From Nocardioides massiliensis (GTDB lineage Bacteria; Actinomycetota; Actinomycetes; Propionibacteriales; Nocardioidaceae): 64,000 bases of DNA. Positions 42,027 through 52,030 of the stretch are shown one piece after another. The notes beneath the pieces were generated by a model. The model worked only from the letters and a program-made list of their open reading frames with translations. It was not told the DNA's origin and searched no databases. A program made the position numbers and the translations under genes. The stretch lies in NCBI RefSeq assembly GCF_030811215.1, contig NZ_JAUSQM010000001.1, positions 2,232,001 through 2,296,000 on the forward strand, written 5' to 3'. Within the stretch, counting starts at the first letter, position 1. Each line of letters starts with the position of its first letter.

Positions 42027-43183
42027 CGTAGGGATCACGGGTTGGGGTGACACCCGGTGAGCCTGCGCGTAGGTGTGGGCCACGGAAGACAGTCTCTGGA
42101 TTGCTGAGATCTAGAGAACAGGAAGTCATTCCGTGACCCACGACGACATTGTGTACGACAGGCGTGTGCGAGTGCTCGAGTACGCAGCGAGAATCAACAA
42201 CGTGAGCGAGGCGTGCCGAGTGTTCGGCATCTCGCGCAAGACTTACTACGAGTGGGTCAACAAAGCCGAGCAGTACGGCCTCTCGGCACTGCTGCCGCGT
42301 GAGCGACGCCGTCCGCACATGCCGAACGCGATGTCCTCCGAAGAGGTCGCGGTGATCCTCTCCGAAGCGATCGCCAAGCCGACGCTGGGTCCGAAGTCGT
42401 TGCTTCGCCACCTCAGCAAGCGCGGTGTCGACCGGTCGGCCTCAGGCGTCGCGAAGGTCCTCAAGCGTCACAACCTGGGCACCGCCAAGCAGCGGATCAT
42501 CGCGTTGGCCAGTCTGACTGCCACCGAAACCGGGCAGCTCACCGAGGCTGCCCTCGAGGGCCCCTTCGGGTTCTGCCAATACGCCTCCCGCCCGGGCCAG
42601 GTCGTAGCCCTGGATGCGTTCTACGTCGGGCGCCTCAAGGGCGTGGGTGCGGTGTGGCAGCTGACCGCGGTCGACATCGCCACCCGGATCGCGGTCGTCC
42701 AGCTCGTCGTGGGCGACAAGACAGCCGCCGTCACGGCGCTGCTCCTGGATCATCTGAAGAAGGCGCTGCGCAAGCACGGCATCACCCTCGAAGGGGTCCT
42801 GACCGACAACGGTCCAGAGTTCGTCGGCAAGGCGTTCCAAGCCCGCGTCGGCGAGCTCGGGCTGCATCATCACCGGATCCCGCCGAGGTCACCGAACCAC
42901 AACGCGGTGTGCGAGAGGTTCCACGGAACCGTGCTCCACGAGTTCTACCGGCCCCACTTCCACCGAGGACGGGTCGAAGACATCGCGCTGCTCGACAGGG
43001 CCCTGCAGGCCTGGGTCGTCGACTACAACAACGAGCGCCCCAACCACGGCGACTACATGGCCGGCCGCACCCCGCTGCAAGTCAAGAAGGAACTCAAGCG
43101 CCGCATCCGGCAGACTGCTGCCTGACCGACCGGTCAAGCAACCCAGAGACACCGACCTGTCACCCCGACCCGTGCGCCGGAAG
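42027..43183. mobile_element. IS481-type insertion sequence between znuA and the ABM gene
   Basis: Inverted repeats CACGGGTTGGGGTGACA (42036-42052) and its complement at 43158-43174 match at 16 of 17 positions, each 9 bases inside an 8-bp direct repeat CCCTAGGC (42019-42026 and 43184-43191). This gives a 1,157-bp element with one transposase gene. Because CCTAGG is palindromic, the exact end is uncertain by a few bases. The right-hand repeat contains the -10-like TAGGCT of the following gene. Confidence 0.75.
42133..43125 (+). CDS. IS481-type transposase (rve integrase core)
   Basis: 330 residues, GTG start after AGGAAG. N-terminal helix-turn-helix (SEACRVFGISRKTYYEW), then the integrase core with the DDE residues in VVALDAFYVGRLKG, VLTDNGPEFVG and CERFHGTVLHEFY, and the end YNNERPNHGDYMAGRTP. 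Complete. Works in trans on its own ends. It differs clearly from the 408-residue IS481 transposase at 54.7-55.9 kb, so the two IS are separate acquisitions. Confidence 0.9.
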   Translation: MTHDDIVYDRRVRVLEYAARINNVSEACRVFGISRKTYYEWVNKAEQYGLSALLPRERRRPHMPNAMSSEEVAVILSEAIAKPTLGPKSLLRHLSKRGVDRSASGVAKVLKRHNLGTAKQRIIALASLTATETGQLTEAALEGPFGFCQYASRPGQVVALDAFYVGRLKGVGAVWQLTAVDIATRIAVVQLVVGDKTAAVTALLLDHLKKALRKHGITLEGVLTDNGPEFVGKAFQARVGELGLHHHRIPPRSPNHNAVCERFHGTVLHEFYRPHFHRGRVEDIALLDRALQAWVVDYNNERPNHGDYMAGRTPLQVKKELKRRIRQTAA

Positions 43184-43186
43184 CCC

Positions 43187-43192
43187 TAGGCT
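43187..43192 (+). promoter_or_regulatory. -10 box of the ABM gene (leaderless type)
   Basis: TAGGCT with 6 bases to the GTG at 43199. It sits in the direct repeat made by the IS481-type insertion, so the -35 region now comes from the IS end. Confidence 0.4.
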
Positions 43193-43198
43193 GCCCCC

Positions 43199-43516
43199 GT
43201 GCTCGTCGTGAACCGGTTCCGCGTCCCCGCCGAGGAGGCCGAGGCCTTCCGTGCCGACCTGGGTGCCGCCCACGCGTTGCTGGCCGCGCGGCCGGGCTAC
43301 CTGGACGGCGCGGTGGGCCGCAACGTCGACGAGCCGGACCTGTGGGTGCTGCAGACGCGGTGGGCCGACGTCGGGAGCTACCGGCGCGCGCTGTCGGCGT
43401 ACGACGTCAAGCTCGGCGCGGTGCCGCTGCTCTCGCGGGCGGTGGACGAGCCGTCGGCCTACGAGGTCGTCACCGACGAGGCGGAGCTCAACCGCGCCGT
43501 ACCGCGCGCGACCTGA
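43199..43516 (+). CDS. antibiotic biosynthesis monooxygenase-like (ABM) small protein
   Basis: 105 residues of ferredoxin-like ABM fold: LVVNRFRVPAEEAEAFRADL, PGYLDGAVGRNVDEPDLWVL and YRRALSAYDVKLGAVPLLSRA in three blocks. The family includes heme-degrading and quinone-type oxygenases, usually dimeric; conserved heme-ligand residues are not evident. GTG start. Upstream boundary is set by the IS481-type element, which ends about 15 bases before the start codon. Confidence 0.75.
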   Translation: MLVVNRFRVPAEEAEAFRADLGAAHALLAARPGYLDGAVGRNVDEPDLWVLQTRWADVGSYRRALSAYDVKLGAVPLLSRAVDEPSAYEVVTDEAELNRAVPRAT

Positions 43517-43606
43517 CGCCCGACGCGCCACGGACCCGGCCCACGGCCTACCCTGGACGCTCGCCGTCAGCCAGGCGGCGTTGCGTCTGCGAAAGGCACC
43601 TGTCCC

Positions 43607-45019
<1,413 letters not shown>

Positions 45020-45020
45020 C

Positions 45021-45686
45021 ATGGCACGCCGACCCTCCCGGCGTGCCGCCGCGCTGGTCGTCCCGGTCGCGCTGAGCCTCGTCCTGGCCGGCTGCGGCGG
45101 GTCCGACGAGCCGGAGCAGCCGGCCGCGGAGGACTCCGCGTCGGCGAGCCCCAGCGCCGGCAGCACCGTCGCCGTCCCGGAGGGCGTCGCCCTCACCGAC
45201 GCCGGCACCGAGCTCGACTTCGGGGAGACCGCCACCGTCGTGCACGAACCCGACCAGAAGCGCGGCAGCGTCGTGGAGGTGACGGTCACCGGCGTGCGGG
45301 AGGCCCGGATGGCCGCGTTCTCGGCGTACACCCTCGACGAGCAGACGCTGGCGTCGTCGCCCTACTTTGTCGACGTCACGGTCGAGAACGTCGGCGAGAC
45401 CGACCTCGGTGGTGCACCGGTGCCGCTGTGGGCGGTCGATGAGCGCAACCAGCTCGTGCAGGCCTCGACCTTCTCCGCCCGGTTCGAGCCGTGTGCGTCG
45501 ACGCCGTTGCCGGCCGAGTTCGCGCCGGGCGCCAGCGTGGAGACCTGCCTGGTCTACCTGCTCCCGGACGCCGGAGTGCTGCGTGCGGTGTCGTTCCGTC
45601 CGTCGCAGGAGGTCGAGCCGATCACCTGGACCGGTGAGGTGACCCCGGCGAAGCCGGCGCGCAAGAAGCGCTCGAGGAACCGTTGA
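45021..45686 (+). CDS. secreted lipoprotein, DUF4352-like
   Basis: 221 residues. Basic N-terminus, hydrophobic core and lipobox LAGC (cysteine about residue 27), an acidic Ser/Ala linker, then a beta-rich domain: VVEVTVTGVREARMAAF, PYFVDVTVENVGETDLGG and ETCLVYLLPDAGVLRAV, with a basic Lys/Arg tail. The DUF4352/telomeric-repeat-like immunoglobulin fold is suggested by the 'VTVENVG' strand. Function unknown. Starts 1 base after glyS and overlaps the next gene, so it is part of the glyS transcript. Confidence 0.6.
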   Translation: MARRPSRRAAALVVPVALSLVLAGCGGSDEPEQPAAEDSASASPSAGSTVAVPEGVALTDAGTELDFGETATVVHEPDQKRGSVVEVTVTGVREARMAAFSAYTLDEQTLASSPYFVDVTVENVGETDLGGAPVPLWAVDERNQLVQASTFSARFEPCASTPLPAEFAPGASVETCLVYLLPDAGVLRAVSFRPSQEVEPITWTGEVTPAKPARKKRSRNR

Positions 45687-46540
45687 GCAGCCCGGAGCCG
45701 ATCCTGCAGAAGGCCGACTTCGGCGACATCTACGTCCAGCCCGACCCGCGGGCCTACTTCGCCACGCTGTCGGGCTACGACTACCAGATCCCGCAGGAGG
45801 GTGCGGAGGTGTTCCGGCGCCTCCTCGCCGCCTGCGCGAGCCCCGACCACGTCCCCACGATCCTCGACGTCTGCTGCTCCTACGGCATCGTGTCGACCCT
45901 GCTCAAGACCGGTCTCGACATGAGTGACGTCTACGCCCACTACGCCCGCCCCGAGGTCGTCGCGATGACGACCGAGGACCTCCAGCGGGCGGACGCCGCC
46001 TTCCTGGAGGCCCATCGGCGCCAGCAGGACCTGCGGGTGATCGGGTTGGACATCGCCGAGAGCGCGGTCGACTACGCGGTCGCGACCGGCTCGCTGGACG
46101 TCGGCTTCGTCGAGGACCTCGAACGCGAGGATCCCTCGCCGGGGCTCGCCGAGGTGATGGCCGAGGTGGACCTCATCACCACGACCGGTGGGATCGGCTA
46201 TGTCACGGAGCGGACGTTCCAGCGCCTCGTTGATGTCGCCGGTCCGTCCACGCAGGTGGCTGCCTTCTGCCTGCGCACCTATGACTACGGACCGATCGCG
46301 CACGCACTCGCGGCGAAGGGGCTGGTGACCGAGACCTTCACGCGGACGTTCCGCCAGCGTCGGTTCGTCGACGCCCACGAGCAGTCCTGGGCGGTCGACC
46401 GGGTGCGCAGCCTCGGGCTCGATCCGGCCGGGAAGGAGGCCGACGGCTGCTACCACGCGGACTTCTTCCTGTCGCGGCCTGCCGAGGAGATTGCCGCTCG
46501 ACCCCTGGCGACACTTCTGGCGACGCTGCCCGAGCTCTGA
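45683..46540 (+). CDS. class I SAM-dependent methyltransferase-like protein
   Basis: 285 residues from a TTG at 45683 (GAGGAA upstream; overlaps the lipoprotein stop, TTGA). The SAM-loop region ILDVCCSYGIVSTLLK and the following RVIGLDIAESAVDYAVATG are Rossmann methyltransferase motifs I and II; motif I has CCSYG in place of GCGxG, an unusual version. Later strands DLITTTGGIGYV are consistent. Substrate unknown. Coupled to the upstream lipoprotein gene. Confidence 0.65.
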   Translation: MSSPEPILQKADFGDIYVQPDPRAYFATLSGYDYQIPQEGAEVFRRLLAACASPDHVPTILDVCCSYGIVSTLLKTGLDMSDVYAHYARPEVVAMTTEDLQRADAAFLEAHRRQQDLRVIGLDIAESAVDYAVATGSLDVGFVEDLEREDPSPGLAEVMAEVDLITTTGGIGYVTERTFQRLVDVAGPSTQVAAFCLRTYDYGPIAHALAAKGLVTETFTRTFRQRRFVDAHEQSWAVDRVRSLGLDPAGKEADGCYHADFFLSRPAEEIAARPLATLLATLPEL

Positions 46541-46591
46541 GCCGAGCCCCGTCGGCGACGTCGCCGATTTCGTGGCTCCGCGCTCCACCCG

Positions 46592-46597
46592 GACAAT
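46592..46597 (+). promoter_or_regulatory. -10 box of dusB (leaderless type)
   Basis: GACAAT with six bases to the GTG at 46604. Confidence 0.4.
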
Positions 46598-46603
46598 GGT
46601 GGG

Positions 46604-47752
46604 GTGACCATCGCGCCCGTGCTCCCCGGACCGTTGCGTCTCGGCGCCCTCGAGGTCGAGACGCCGGTCGTGCTCGCGCCGATGGCGGGGATCACCAACG
46701 CGGCGTACCGCCGGCTCTGCAGCGAGCAGGGCGCGGGGCTCTACGTCTGCGAGATGATCACCAGCCGGGGTCTGGTCGAGCGCGACGCCACCACGATGCG
46801 CATGCTGGTCTTCGACCCGCTCGAGGACGTGCGGTCGGTGCAGCTCTACGGCACCGACCCGGTCTACGTCGGCAAGGCCACGGAGATCCTCTGCGCGGAG
46901 TATGGCGTCGCCCACGTCGACCTCAACTTCGGCTGCCCCGTCCCCAAGGTCACGCGCAAGGGCGGGGGCGCGGCGCTGCCCTACAAGCGCGGCCTGCTCG
47001 CCGACATCCTCGCGTCCGCGGTGCGGGCTGCCGAGCCGTACGGCGTCCCCGTGACCATGAAGACCCGCAAGGGCATCGACGACGACCACCTCACCTACCG
47101 CGACGCCGGCCGGATTGCCCAGGAGTCCGGCTGCGCGGCGATCGCGTTGCACGGCCGTACGGCGATCCAGGGCTACTCGGGCGAGGCGGACTGGGACGCG
47201 ATCGCCGACCTGGTCACCCGCGTCGACATCCCGGTGCTCGGCAACGGCGACATCTGGGAAGCCGCCGACGCGTTGCGGATGGTCGAGCAGACCGGGGTCG
47301 CCGGCGTGGTCGTCGGGAGGGGTTGTCTCGGCCGGCCGTGGCTGTTCCGCGACCTCGCCGCTGCGTTCGCCGGGGAGCAGGTCGCGACCCTGCCCCGGCT
47401 GGGCGAGGTCGCGCAGATGATGCGCCGCCACGCCGAGCTGCTCTGCGACCACATGGGCGAGGAGCGTGGCTGCAAGGAGTTCCGCAAGCACGTCACGTGG
47501 TACCTCAAGGGATTCGGCGCGGGCGGCGACATGCGCCGCTCGCTCGGGCTCGTCTCCAGCCTGGCCGACCTCGACCGGCTGCTCGCCGAGCTGGACCCCA
47601 CCGAGCCGTTCCCGGTGCGCGAGCTCGGCTCGCCGCGCGGGCGCCAGGGTGGTCCGCGCAAGGGCGTCGCCCTGCCCGAGGGGTGGCTCGCCGACACCGA
47701 CGGTCGCGGCTGCGCGATGCGCGAGGACGCCGGCGAGACCAGCGGCGGCTGA
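46604..47752 (+). CDS. dusB: tRNA-dihydrouridine synthase DusB
   Basis: 382 residues. FMN barrel with LAPMAGITNAAYR, the catalytic cysteine C111 in LNFGCPVPKV, MKTRKGIDD, ALHGRTAIQGYSG and GNGDI; helical C-terminal tRNA-binding region with CKEFRKHVTWYLKGF. Reduces uridines to dihydrouridine in tRNA D-loops using NADPH. C-terminal tail of about 35 residues is Gly/Arg-rich and beyond the usual family length. GTG start is supported by GACAAT six bases upstream. Confidence 0.93.
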   Translation: MTIAPVLPGPLRLGALEVETPVVLAPMAGITNAAYRRLCSEQGAGLYVCEMITSRGLVERDATTMRMLVFDPLEDVRSVQLYGTDPVYVGKATEILCAEYGVAHVDLNFGCPVPKVTRKGGGAALPYKRGLLADILASAVRAAEPYGVPVTMKTRKGIDDDHLTYRDAGRIAQESGCAAIALHGRTAIQGYSGEADWDAIADLVTRVDIPVLGNGDIWEAADALRMVEQTGVAGVVVGRGCLGRPWLFRDLAAAFAGEQVATLPRLGEVAQMMRRHAELLCDHMGEERGCKEFRKHVTWYLKGFGAGGDMRRSLGLVSSLADLDRLLAELDPTEPFPVRELGSPRGRQGGPRKGVALPEGWLADTDGRGCAMREDAGETSGG

Positions 47753-47855
47753 GCACCGTTCCACGCGCCGGATCCGGGGTCCTCGTCCATCCCGACCCGG
47801 TCCATGTTGTACTGGACGGTAGCCCGCGTCCCCTGCCGCAGGAGTCCTTCTCCCC

Positions 47856-48776
47856 ATGAGTCACGGCCGCCACCGCGCGCCCGCCCGTCCCGCCTCGCTG
47901 CGGCGACGGATCCGCTGGACCTTCGTCGCTGCGCCCCTGGCCACCGTGGCTGTCGTGACCGCCGGCATCTCGCTGGCTGACCCGGGAGACGCCCCCGCCG
48001 GTCCGGACACCGCGGTGGTCTTCGAGGCCACCGACGCCGCGGCCTCCCTCGGCGCCGGGCTGATCGACCTCGGCGCCCGTGCGGCCGCCGCCGACCGCGC
48101 CAACCGCAGCCAGGCGCGCAGCGCGCCGGCGGCGAAGAAGTCCGCCAAGAAGGCCAAGCCTGCCAAGAAGCCGAAGCAGCAGACGGCCGGCCCGGTGCGT
48201 ACGCAGAAGCGCTGGACCACCGTCGACCTCAACGTCTGGACCGGTCCCGGCGAGCAGCACCGGCTGGTCACGGTCCTCGACGCCGGCGCGCGCGTGCTGA
48301 TCACCGGCGAGACCGAGGGCATCTGGGCGCAGGTCGTCCACGACGACAAGCTGCGCTACGTCAAGGCCGCCTACCTCGTCGCCGAACGCGCCGAGGCCCA
48401 GGAGGCCGTCAGCGCCGCCGCCTCCTCGGCGCCGTGCATCCACGGCTCCTCGATCGAGGGTGGCCTGGGGCCGAACGCGACGGCCGTCTACCGCGCCGTG
48501 TGCGCTGCGTTCCCGGACATCTCGTCGTACGGCGGCTACCGCGGCGACGGCGAGCACGCCGCGGGCCGCGCCCTAGACGTCATGGTGAGTGGCGACCGCG
48601 GGTGGGAGATCGCCGAGTGGGTGCGCGCTCGCGCCGGTGAGCTCGGGGTCAGCGAGGTCATCTACGCCCAGCGGATCTGGACCGTGGAGCGCTCCGGCGA
48701 GGGCTGGCGGTCCATGGAGGACCGCGGCTCGTCGACGGCCAACCACTACGACCACGTGCACGTCACGACCTATTGA
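47856..48776 (+). CDS. secreted SH3-type protein with ARB_07466-like C-terminal domain
   Basis: 306 residues. Signal/anchor segment about 23-42, Ala/Lys-rich linker (about 85-115), an SH3b-like domain (TTVDLNVWTGPGEQHRLVTVLDAG split, to about 180) and a C-terminal domain about 195-306 with GPNATAVYRAVCAAFP, YGGYRGDGEHAAGRALDVM and HYDHVHVTTY. The HAAGRALDVM and HYDHVH boxes resemble D,D-peptidase-like M15/ARB domains, suggesting cell-wall binding or hydrolysis outside the cell. Metal ligands would be the two His plus Asp. Confidence 0.75.
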   Translation: MSHGRHRAPARPASLRRRIRWTFVAAPLATVAVVTAGISLADPGDAPAGPDTAVVFEATDAAASLGAGLIDLGARAAAADRANRSQARSAPAAKKSAKKAKPAKKPKQQTAGPVRTQKRWTTVDLNVWTGPGEQHRLVTVLDAGARVLITGETEGIWAQVVHDDKLRYVKAAYLVAERAEAQEAVSAAASSAPCIHGSSIEGGLGPNATAVYRAVCAAFPDISSYGGYRGDGEHAAGRALDVMVSGDRGWEIAEWVRARAGELGVSEVIYAQRIWTVERSGEGWRSMEDRGSSTANHYDHVHVTTY

Positions 48777-49957
48777 GCTCTCCCTCCTCCGTCTGGCGTG
48801 CCCCCGGCATGCCGGCCCTGATCGCCGTCACGACCACCGGCTTCGCGGGGTACGCCGCGCTGCTCCCGGTCGCACCGCTGTGGGCCGTGCACGGAGGTGC
48901 CGGGTCCGCGGGCGCCGGCGCGGTCAACGGCGTGCTGATGCTCTTCACCGTGCTCACCCAGCCGTTCGTGCCCGGTGCGATCCGGCGTCTGGGCTGGGCT
49001 CCGGTGCTGATCGCCGGCCTGCTGCTGCTTGGCCTGCCGTCGCTGCTGCTCGCGCTCTCGGACGGGCTCGTGCCGGTGCTGCTGCTCTCGGCGGTGCGCG
49101 GCTTGGGCTTCGGGGTGCTGACCGTGACCGGCAGCGCCGCGGTCGCCGAGCTGGTCGAGCCCGCCCGCCGGGGCGCGGCGATCGGTGCCTACGGGCTGGC
49201 GATCGCCGGTCCGCAGCTGGTGTTGATCCCGCTCGGTCCCTGGTTGGCCGACACGGTCGACTTCCGGGTGATGTTCGCCGCCGGGGCGCTGCCCCTGCTC
49301 GGTTGCCTGCCCGCGCGCCGGCTCGGGCGACACCTGCACCGCGATCCCCAGGAGCCCGCCGTGGTGGGGGAGCGGCAGTCGCGCTGGCCCGTCTATGTGC
49401 GGCTGATGCGACCGATGGCGCTGCTGCTGGCGGTCACGCTGGCCGGCGGTGCGTTGATCACCTTCGCCGCCCAGATGGTCAGCGCCGCGTGGATGACCAT
49501 GGTGGGCCTGGCACTGCTGACCGCGACCGCGGCGATCAGCCGGTGGCAGGCCGGCGGACTGGCCGATCGGTACGGCGCGCGGCGGTTCGTGTGGCCGCTG
49601 GTGCTGCTCACGGCCGTCGGCCTGGCGATCACGGCGTACGCCGTGCAGGACCCTGACGCCACCGACGTCGGTGCGTTCCTGGTCGGCATGGCGTTGGTCG
49701 GGGTCAGCTACGGCGGGCTGCAGAACCTGACCCTGGTGCTGTCGTTCGCGACCGTCGGTCGGCGCGACTTCGGCACCGCCAGCGCCGTCTGGAACGTCGG
49801 CTTCGACGCGGGCACGGGGCTCGGTGCGGTGCTCGTCGGCGCGATCGCGGCCGGGGCGTCGTTCCCGACAGCGCTGCTGGTCGCGGCCGGCTTCTCCGCG
49901 CTCACGCTGCCGCTCGCGGTGCGCCGAACGACGCCGCCGCCGCGAGGTGACGGGTAG
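48773..49957 (+). CDS. MFS transporter
   Basis: 394 residues from a TTG overlapping the preceding stop (TTGA); the in-frame ATG at 48809 is an alternative. Twelve hydrophobic segments are visible; the GxLADRxGxR-type loop appears as GGLADRYGARR between helices 8 and 9 (about 255-265). DHA1-like exporter family by size. Substrate unknown. No regulator adjacent. Confidence 0.85.
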   Translation: MSSPSSVWRAPGMPALIAVTTTGFAGYAALLPVAPLWAVHGGAGSAGAGAVNGVLMLFTVLTQPFVPGAIRRLGWAPVLIAGLLLLGLPSLLLALSDGLVPVLLLSAVRGLGFGVLTVTGSAAVAELVEPARRGAAIGAYGLAIAGPQLVLIPLGPWLADTVDFRVMFAAGALPLLGCLPARRLGRHLHRDPQEPAVVGERQSRWPVYVRLMRPMALLLAVTLAGGALITFAAQMVSAAWMTMVGLALLTATAAISRWQAGGLADRYGARRFVWPLVLLTAVGLAITAYAVQDPDATDVGAFLVGMALVGVSYGGLQNLTLVLSFATVGRRDFGTASAVWNVGFDAGTGLGAVLVGAIAAGASFPTALLVAAGFSALTLPLAVRRTTPPPRGDG

Positions 49958-50080
49958 CGGTGGGTGAGGAGTCCCACAGGCTCGATGAGGCGTGGGTGAC
50001 ACCCGAGGTGGGGCACGACACCTAGCGTCGTCCGGGTCCGTGCTCCCGCACGGCCCCGCCGTCCGAGAGGAGACCAGCGC

Positions 50081-50623
50081 GTGCCTGCGCCGACCCGTCC
50101 CGCCGTACGCCGTCCTGGTGCGCTGCTCGCCGTACTGGCTCTTGTCCTGGGGCTGTTCCTCGGGTCGGGGGTGGGCACGCCGGTCGCGAGTGCGGCTCCG
50201 GCGTCGGACCGGGTGAGCGTGGCAGCCGCGGCGCAGCCCAAGAAGCTGGCGCAGGCCAGGCAGCAGGTCCGTCGAGTGGCCCGCCAGCGGCACGAGGCGT
50301 TCCGGCTGGTCCGCGAGGACGTGCGGCTCCAGGAGCTCCCCGTGGCCGCGTTGCGCGAGATCGAGGAAGCGGCGCGGACCGCGCAGACGCGCATCAACGC
50401 CAGGGTCCTCGCCGCGGAGCAGGCGCGCAAGGTCGCTCGGGTGCGCAAGCTGCGCGCCGCGATCGCGGCCGAGAACGCCGCGCCCCTGCGGCAGCGCATC
50501 GCCGCCGAGCACGCCGCCGTGCTCGCCGACGTCAACTGCGGACCGCTCGGCCGGGCACTGGAGAACAACGAGGACGGGCTGCTCGGCCCGGTCGTCGCGC
50601 TGGTCGACGCCCTGTGCCTGTGA
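50081..50623 (+). CDS. secreted, helical protein of unknown function
   Basis: 180 residues, GTG start after GAGAGGAG. Signal peptide with core LLAVLALVLGLFLG and a cleavage-like ASAAP at about 36-40. The mature part is Ala/Arg-rich helix, with long charged heptad-like stretches (QARQQVRRVARQRHEAFRLV), so a coiled coil is likely. Two cysteines near the end (CGPLG and LCL) could form a disulfide. No known family recognised. It lies between a transporter and dgt and is not overlapped with either. Confidence 0.6.
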   Translation: MPAPTRPAVRRPGALLAVLALVLGLFLGSGVGTPVASAAPASDRVSVAAAAQPKKLAQARQQVRRVARQRHEAFRLVREDVRLQELPVAALREIEEAARTAQTRINARVLAAEQARKVARVRKLRAAIAAENAAPLRQRIAAEHAAVLADVNCGPLGRALENNEDGLLGPVVALVDALCL

Positions 50624-50677
50624 GCTGCCGCTGAGGCAGCTCGCGGTGACGGTGCCCCGGAGTAGGGTGCCCACGCC

Positions 50678-52009
50678 ATGACCTCGATGCCCCCGACCCA
50701 GCTGTCCCCGACCCCGTTGTCCTGGGACCAGCTCTACGACGCGGCTGCCCGCGAACGCTGGGTCGCCGAGCCGGCCAAGCGGGTCGAGGCGCCCGAGCGC
50801 ACGCCGTTCGAGCGTGACCGCGCCCGGGTCGTCCACAGCGCGTCGCTGCGCCGGCTCGCGGCCAAGACCCAGGTGGTCGGTCCGCAAAGCGACGACTTCG
50901 TCCGCAACCGCCTCACCCACAGCCTGGAGGTCGCGCAGGTCGGGCGCGACGTCGCCCACGTGCTCGGGTGCCACCCCGACGTGGTGGAGACGGCCGCGTT
51001 GGCTCACGACCTCGGTCACCCGCCGTTCGGCCACAACGGCGAGCGGGTGCTCGACGAGCTCGCCGCCGACTGCGGCGGGTTCGAGGGCAACGCCCAGACC
51101 CTGCGCCTGCTCACCCGGCTCGAGGCCAAGTCGGTCGACGCCGCCGGGCGCTCGATCGGGCTCAACCTCACCCGCGCCACGCTCGACGCCTGCACGAAGT
51201 ACCCCTGGCGCCGCTCGGAGGCGCCCGACCCGGTCGGCTACCACTCCGACGGCTCCGCGCGCCGCGGCACGAAGTTCGGGGTGTACGACGACGACCTCGG
51301 CGTCTTCGCCTGGCTGCGCCAGGGCGTGCCCGCACGTCGCCGGTGCGTCGAGGCCCAGGTCATGGACTTCGCCGACGACGTCGCCTACTGCGTCCATGAC
51401 GTCGAGGACGGCGTGGTCGCCGGGCGCATCGACCTCGGGTGGCTGGAGTCCGCCGAGGCACGCGCGGAGGTCGCGCAGACGGTGCGCGACTGGTACCTCC
51501 CCGACGTCGACGCGGATGAGGTCGAGGAGGCCTACGCCGCGCTGCGCTCCATCGGCTCGTGGCCCGAGCATCCCTACGACGGCTCGCGACCGGCGCTCGC
51601 GGCGCTGAAGAACCTCACCAGCGACGTCATCGGCAGGTTCTGCGGCAGCGTGCAGGCGGCGACCCGGGCGGCGTACGGCTCGGCCCCGCTCGTGCGCCAC
51701 CACGCCGACCTGGTGGTCCCGCGGTCGACGCTCGTGGAGGTCGGGCTGCTCAAGGGCGTGGCCGCCCACTACGTCATGCGCGCCGACGACCGGCTGCGGC
51801 TGATGGAGCGCGAGCGGGAGCTGCTGTCGGAGCTGGTCACGGCGCTGGCCGCGGCCCCGGAGAAGCTGCTCGCCCCGGCGTTCGCCGACGACCTGGCCGC
51901 CGCCGGTGACGACGCGGCGCGGCTGCGGGTGGTCATCGACCAGGTCGCCTCGCTCACCGACGCCTCGGCCGTCGACTGGCACGCCCAGGTCGTCGGGTCG
52001 TCGTCGTAG
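50678..52009 (+). CDS. dgt: deoxyguanosinetriphosphate triphosphohydrolase
   Basis: 443 residues. HD-domain signature in NRLTHSLEVAQVGRDVAHVL and ALAHDLGHPPFGHNGERVL gives the metal-binding H...HD...D. Later QVMDFADDVAYCVHDVEDG supplies the last Asp. Cleaves dNTPs to nucleoside and tripolyphosphate, affecting dNTP pools. Directly upstream of dnaG, an order conserved in actinobacteria. The ATG follows TAGGGT by 9 bases. Confidence 0.94.
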   Translation: MTSMPPTQLSPTPLSWDQLYDAAARERWVAEPAKRVEAPERTPFERDRARVVHSASLRRLAAKTQVVGPQSDDFVRNRLTHSLEVAQVGRDVAHVLGCHPDVVETAALAHDLGHPPFGHNGERVLDELAADCGGFEGNAQTLRLLTRLEAKSVDAAGRSIGLNLTRATLDACTKYPWRRSEAPDPVGYHSDGSARRGTKFGVYDDDLGVFAWLRQGVPARRRCVEAQVMDFADDVAYCVHDVEDGVVAGRIDLGWLESAEARAEVAQTVRDWYLPDVDADEVEEAYAALRSIGSWPEHPYDGSRPALAALKNLTSDVIGRFCGSVQAATRAAYGSAPLVRHHADLVVPRSTLVEVGLLKGVAAHYVMRADDRLRLMERERELLSELVTALAAAPEKLLAPAFADDLAAAGDDAARLRVVIDQVASLTDASAVDWHAQVVGSSS

Positions 52010-52017
52010 TCCGGCCG

Positions 52018-52023
52018 TAGACT
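52018..52023 (+). promoter_or_regulatory. -10 box of dnaG (leaderless type)
   Basis: TAGACT with 7 bases to the GTG at 52031, spanning the end of the dgt-dnaG gap. Confidence 0.4.
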
Positions 52024-52030
52024 CCGCCAC

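Noticed and set aside
49958-50080. RNA gene or element between the MFS and secreted-protein genes
   Set aside because: 123 bases with no strong stem or conserved motif; it probably holds only a promoter.
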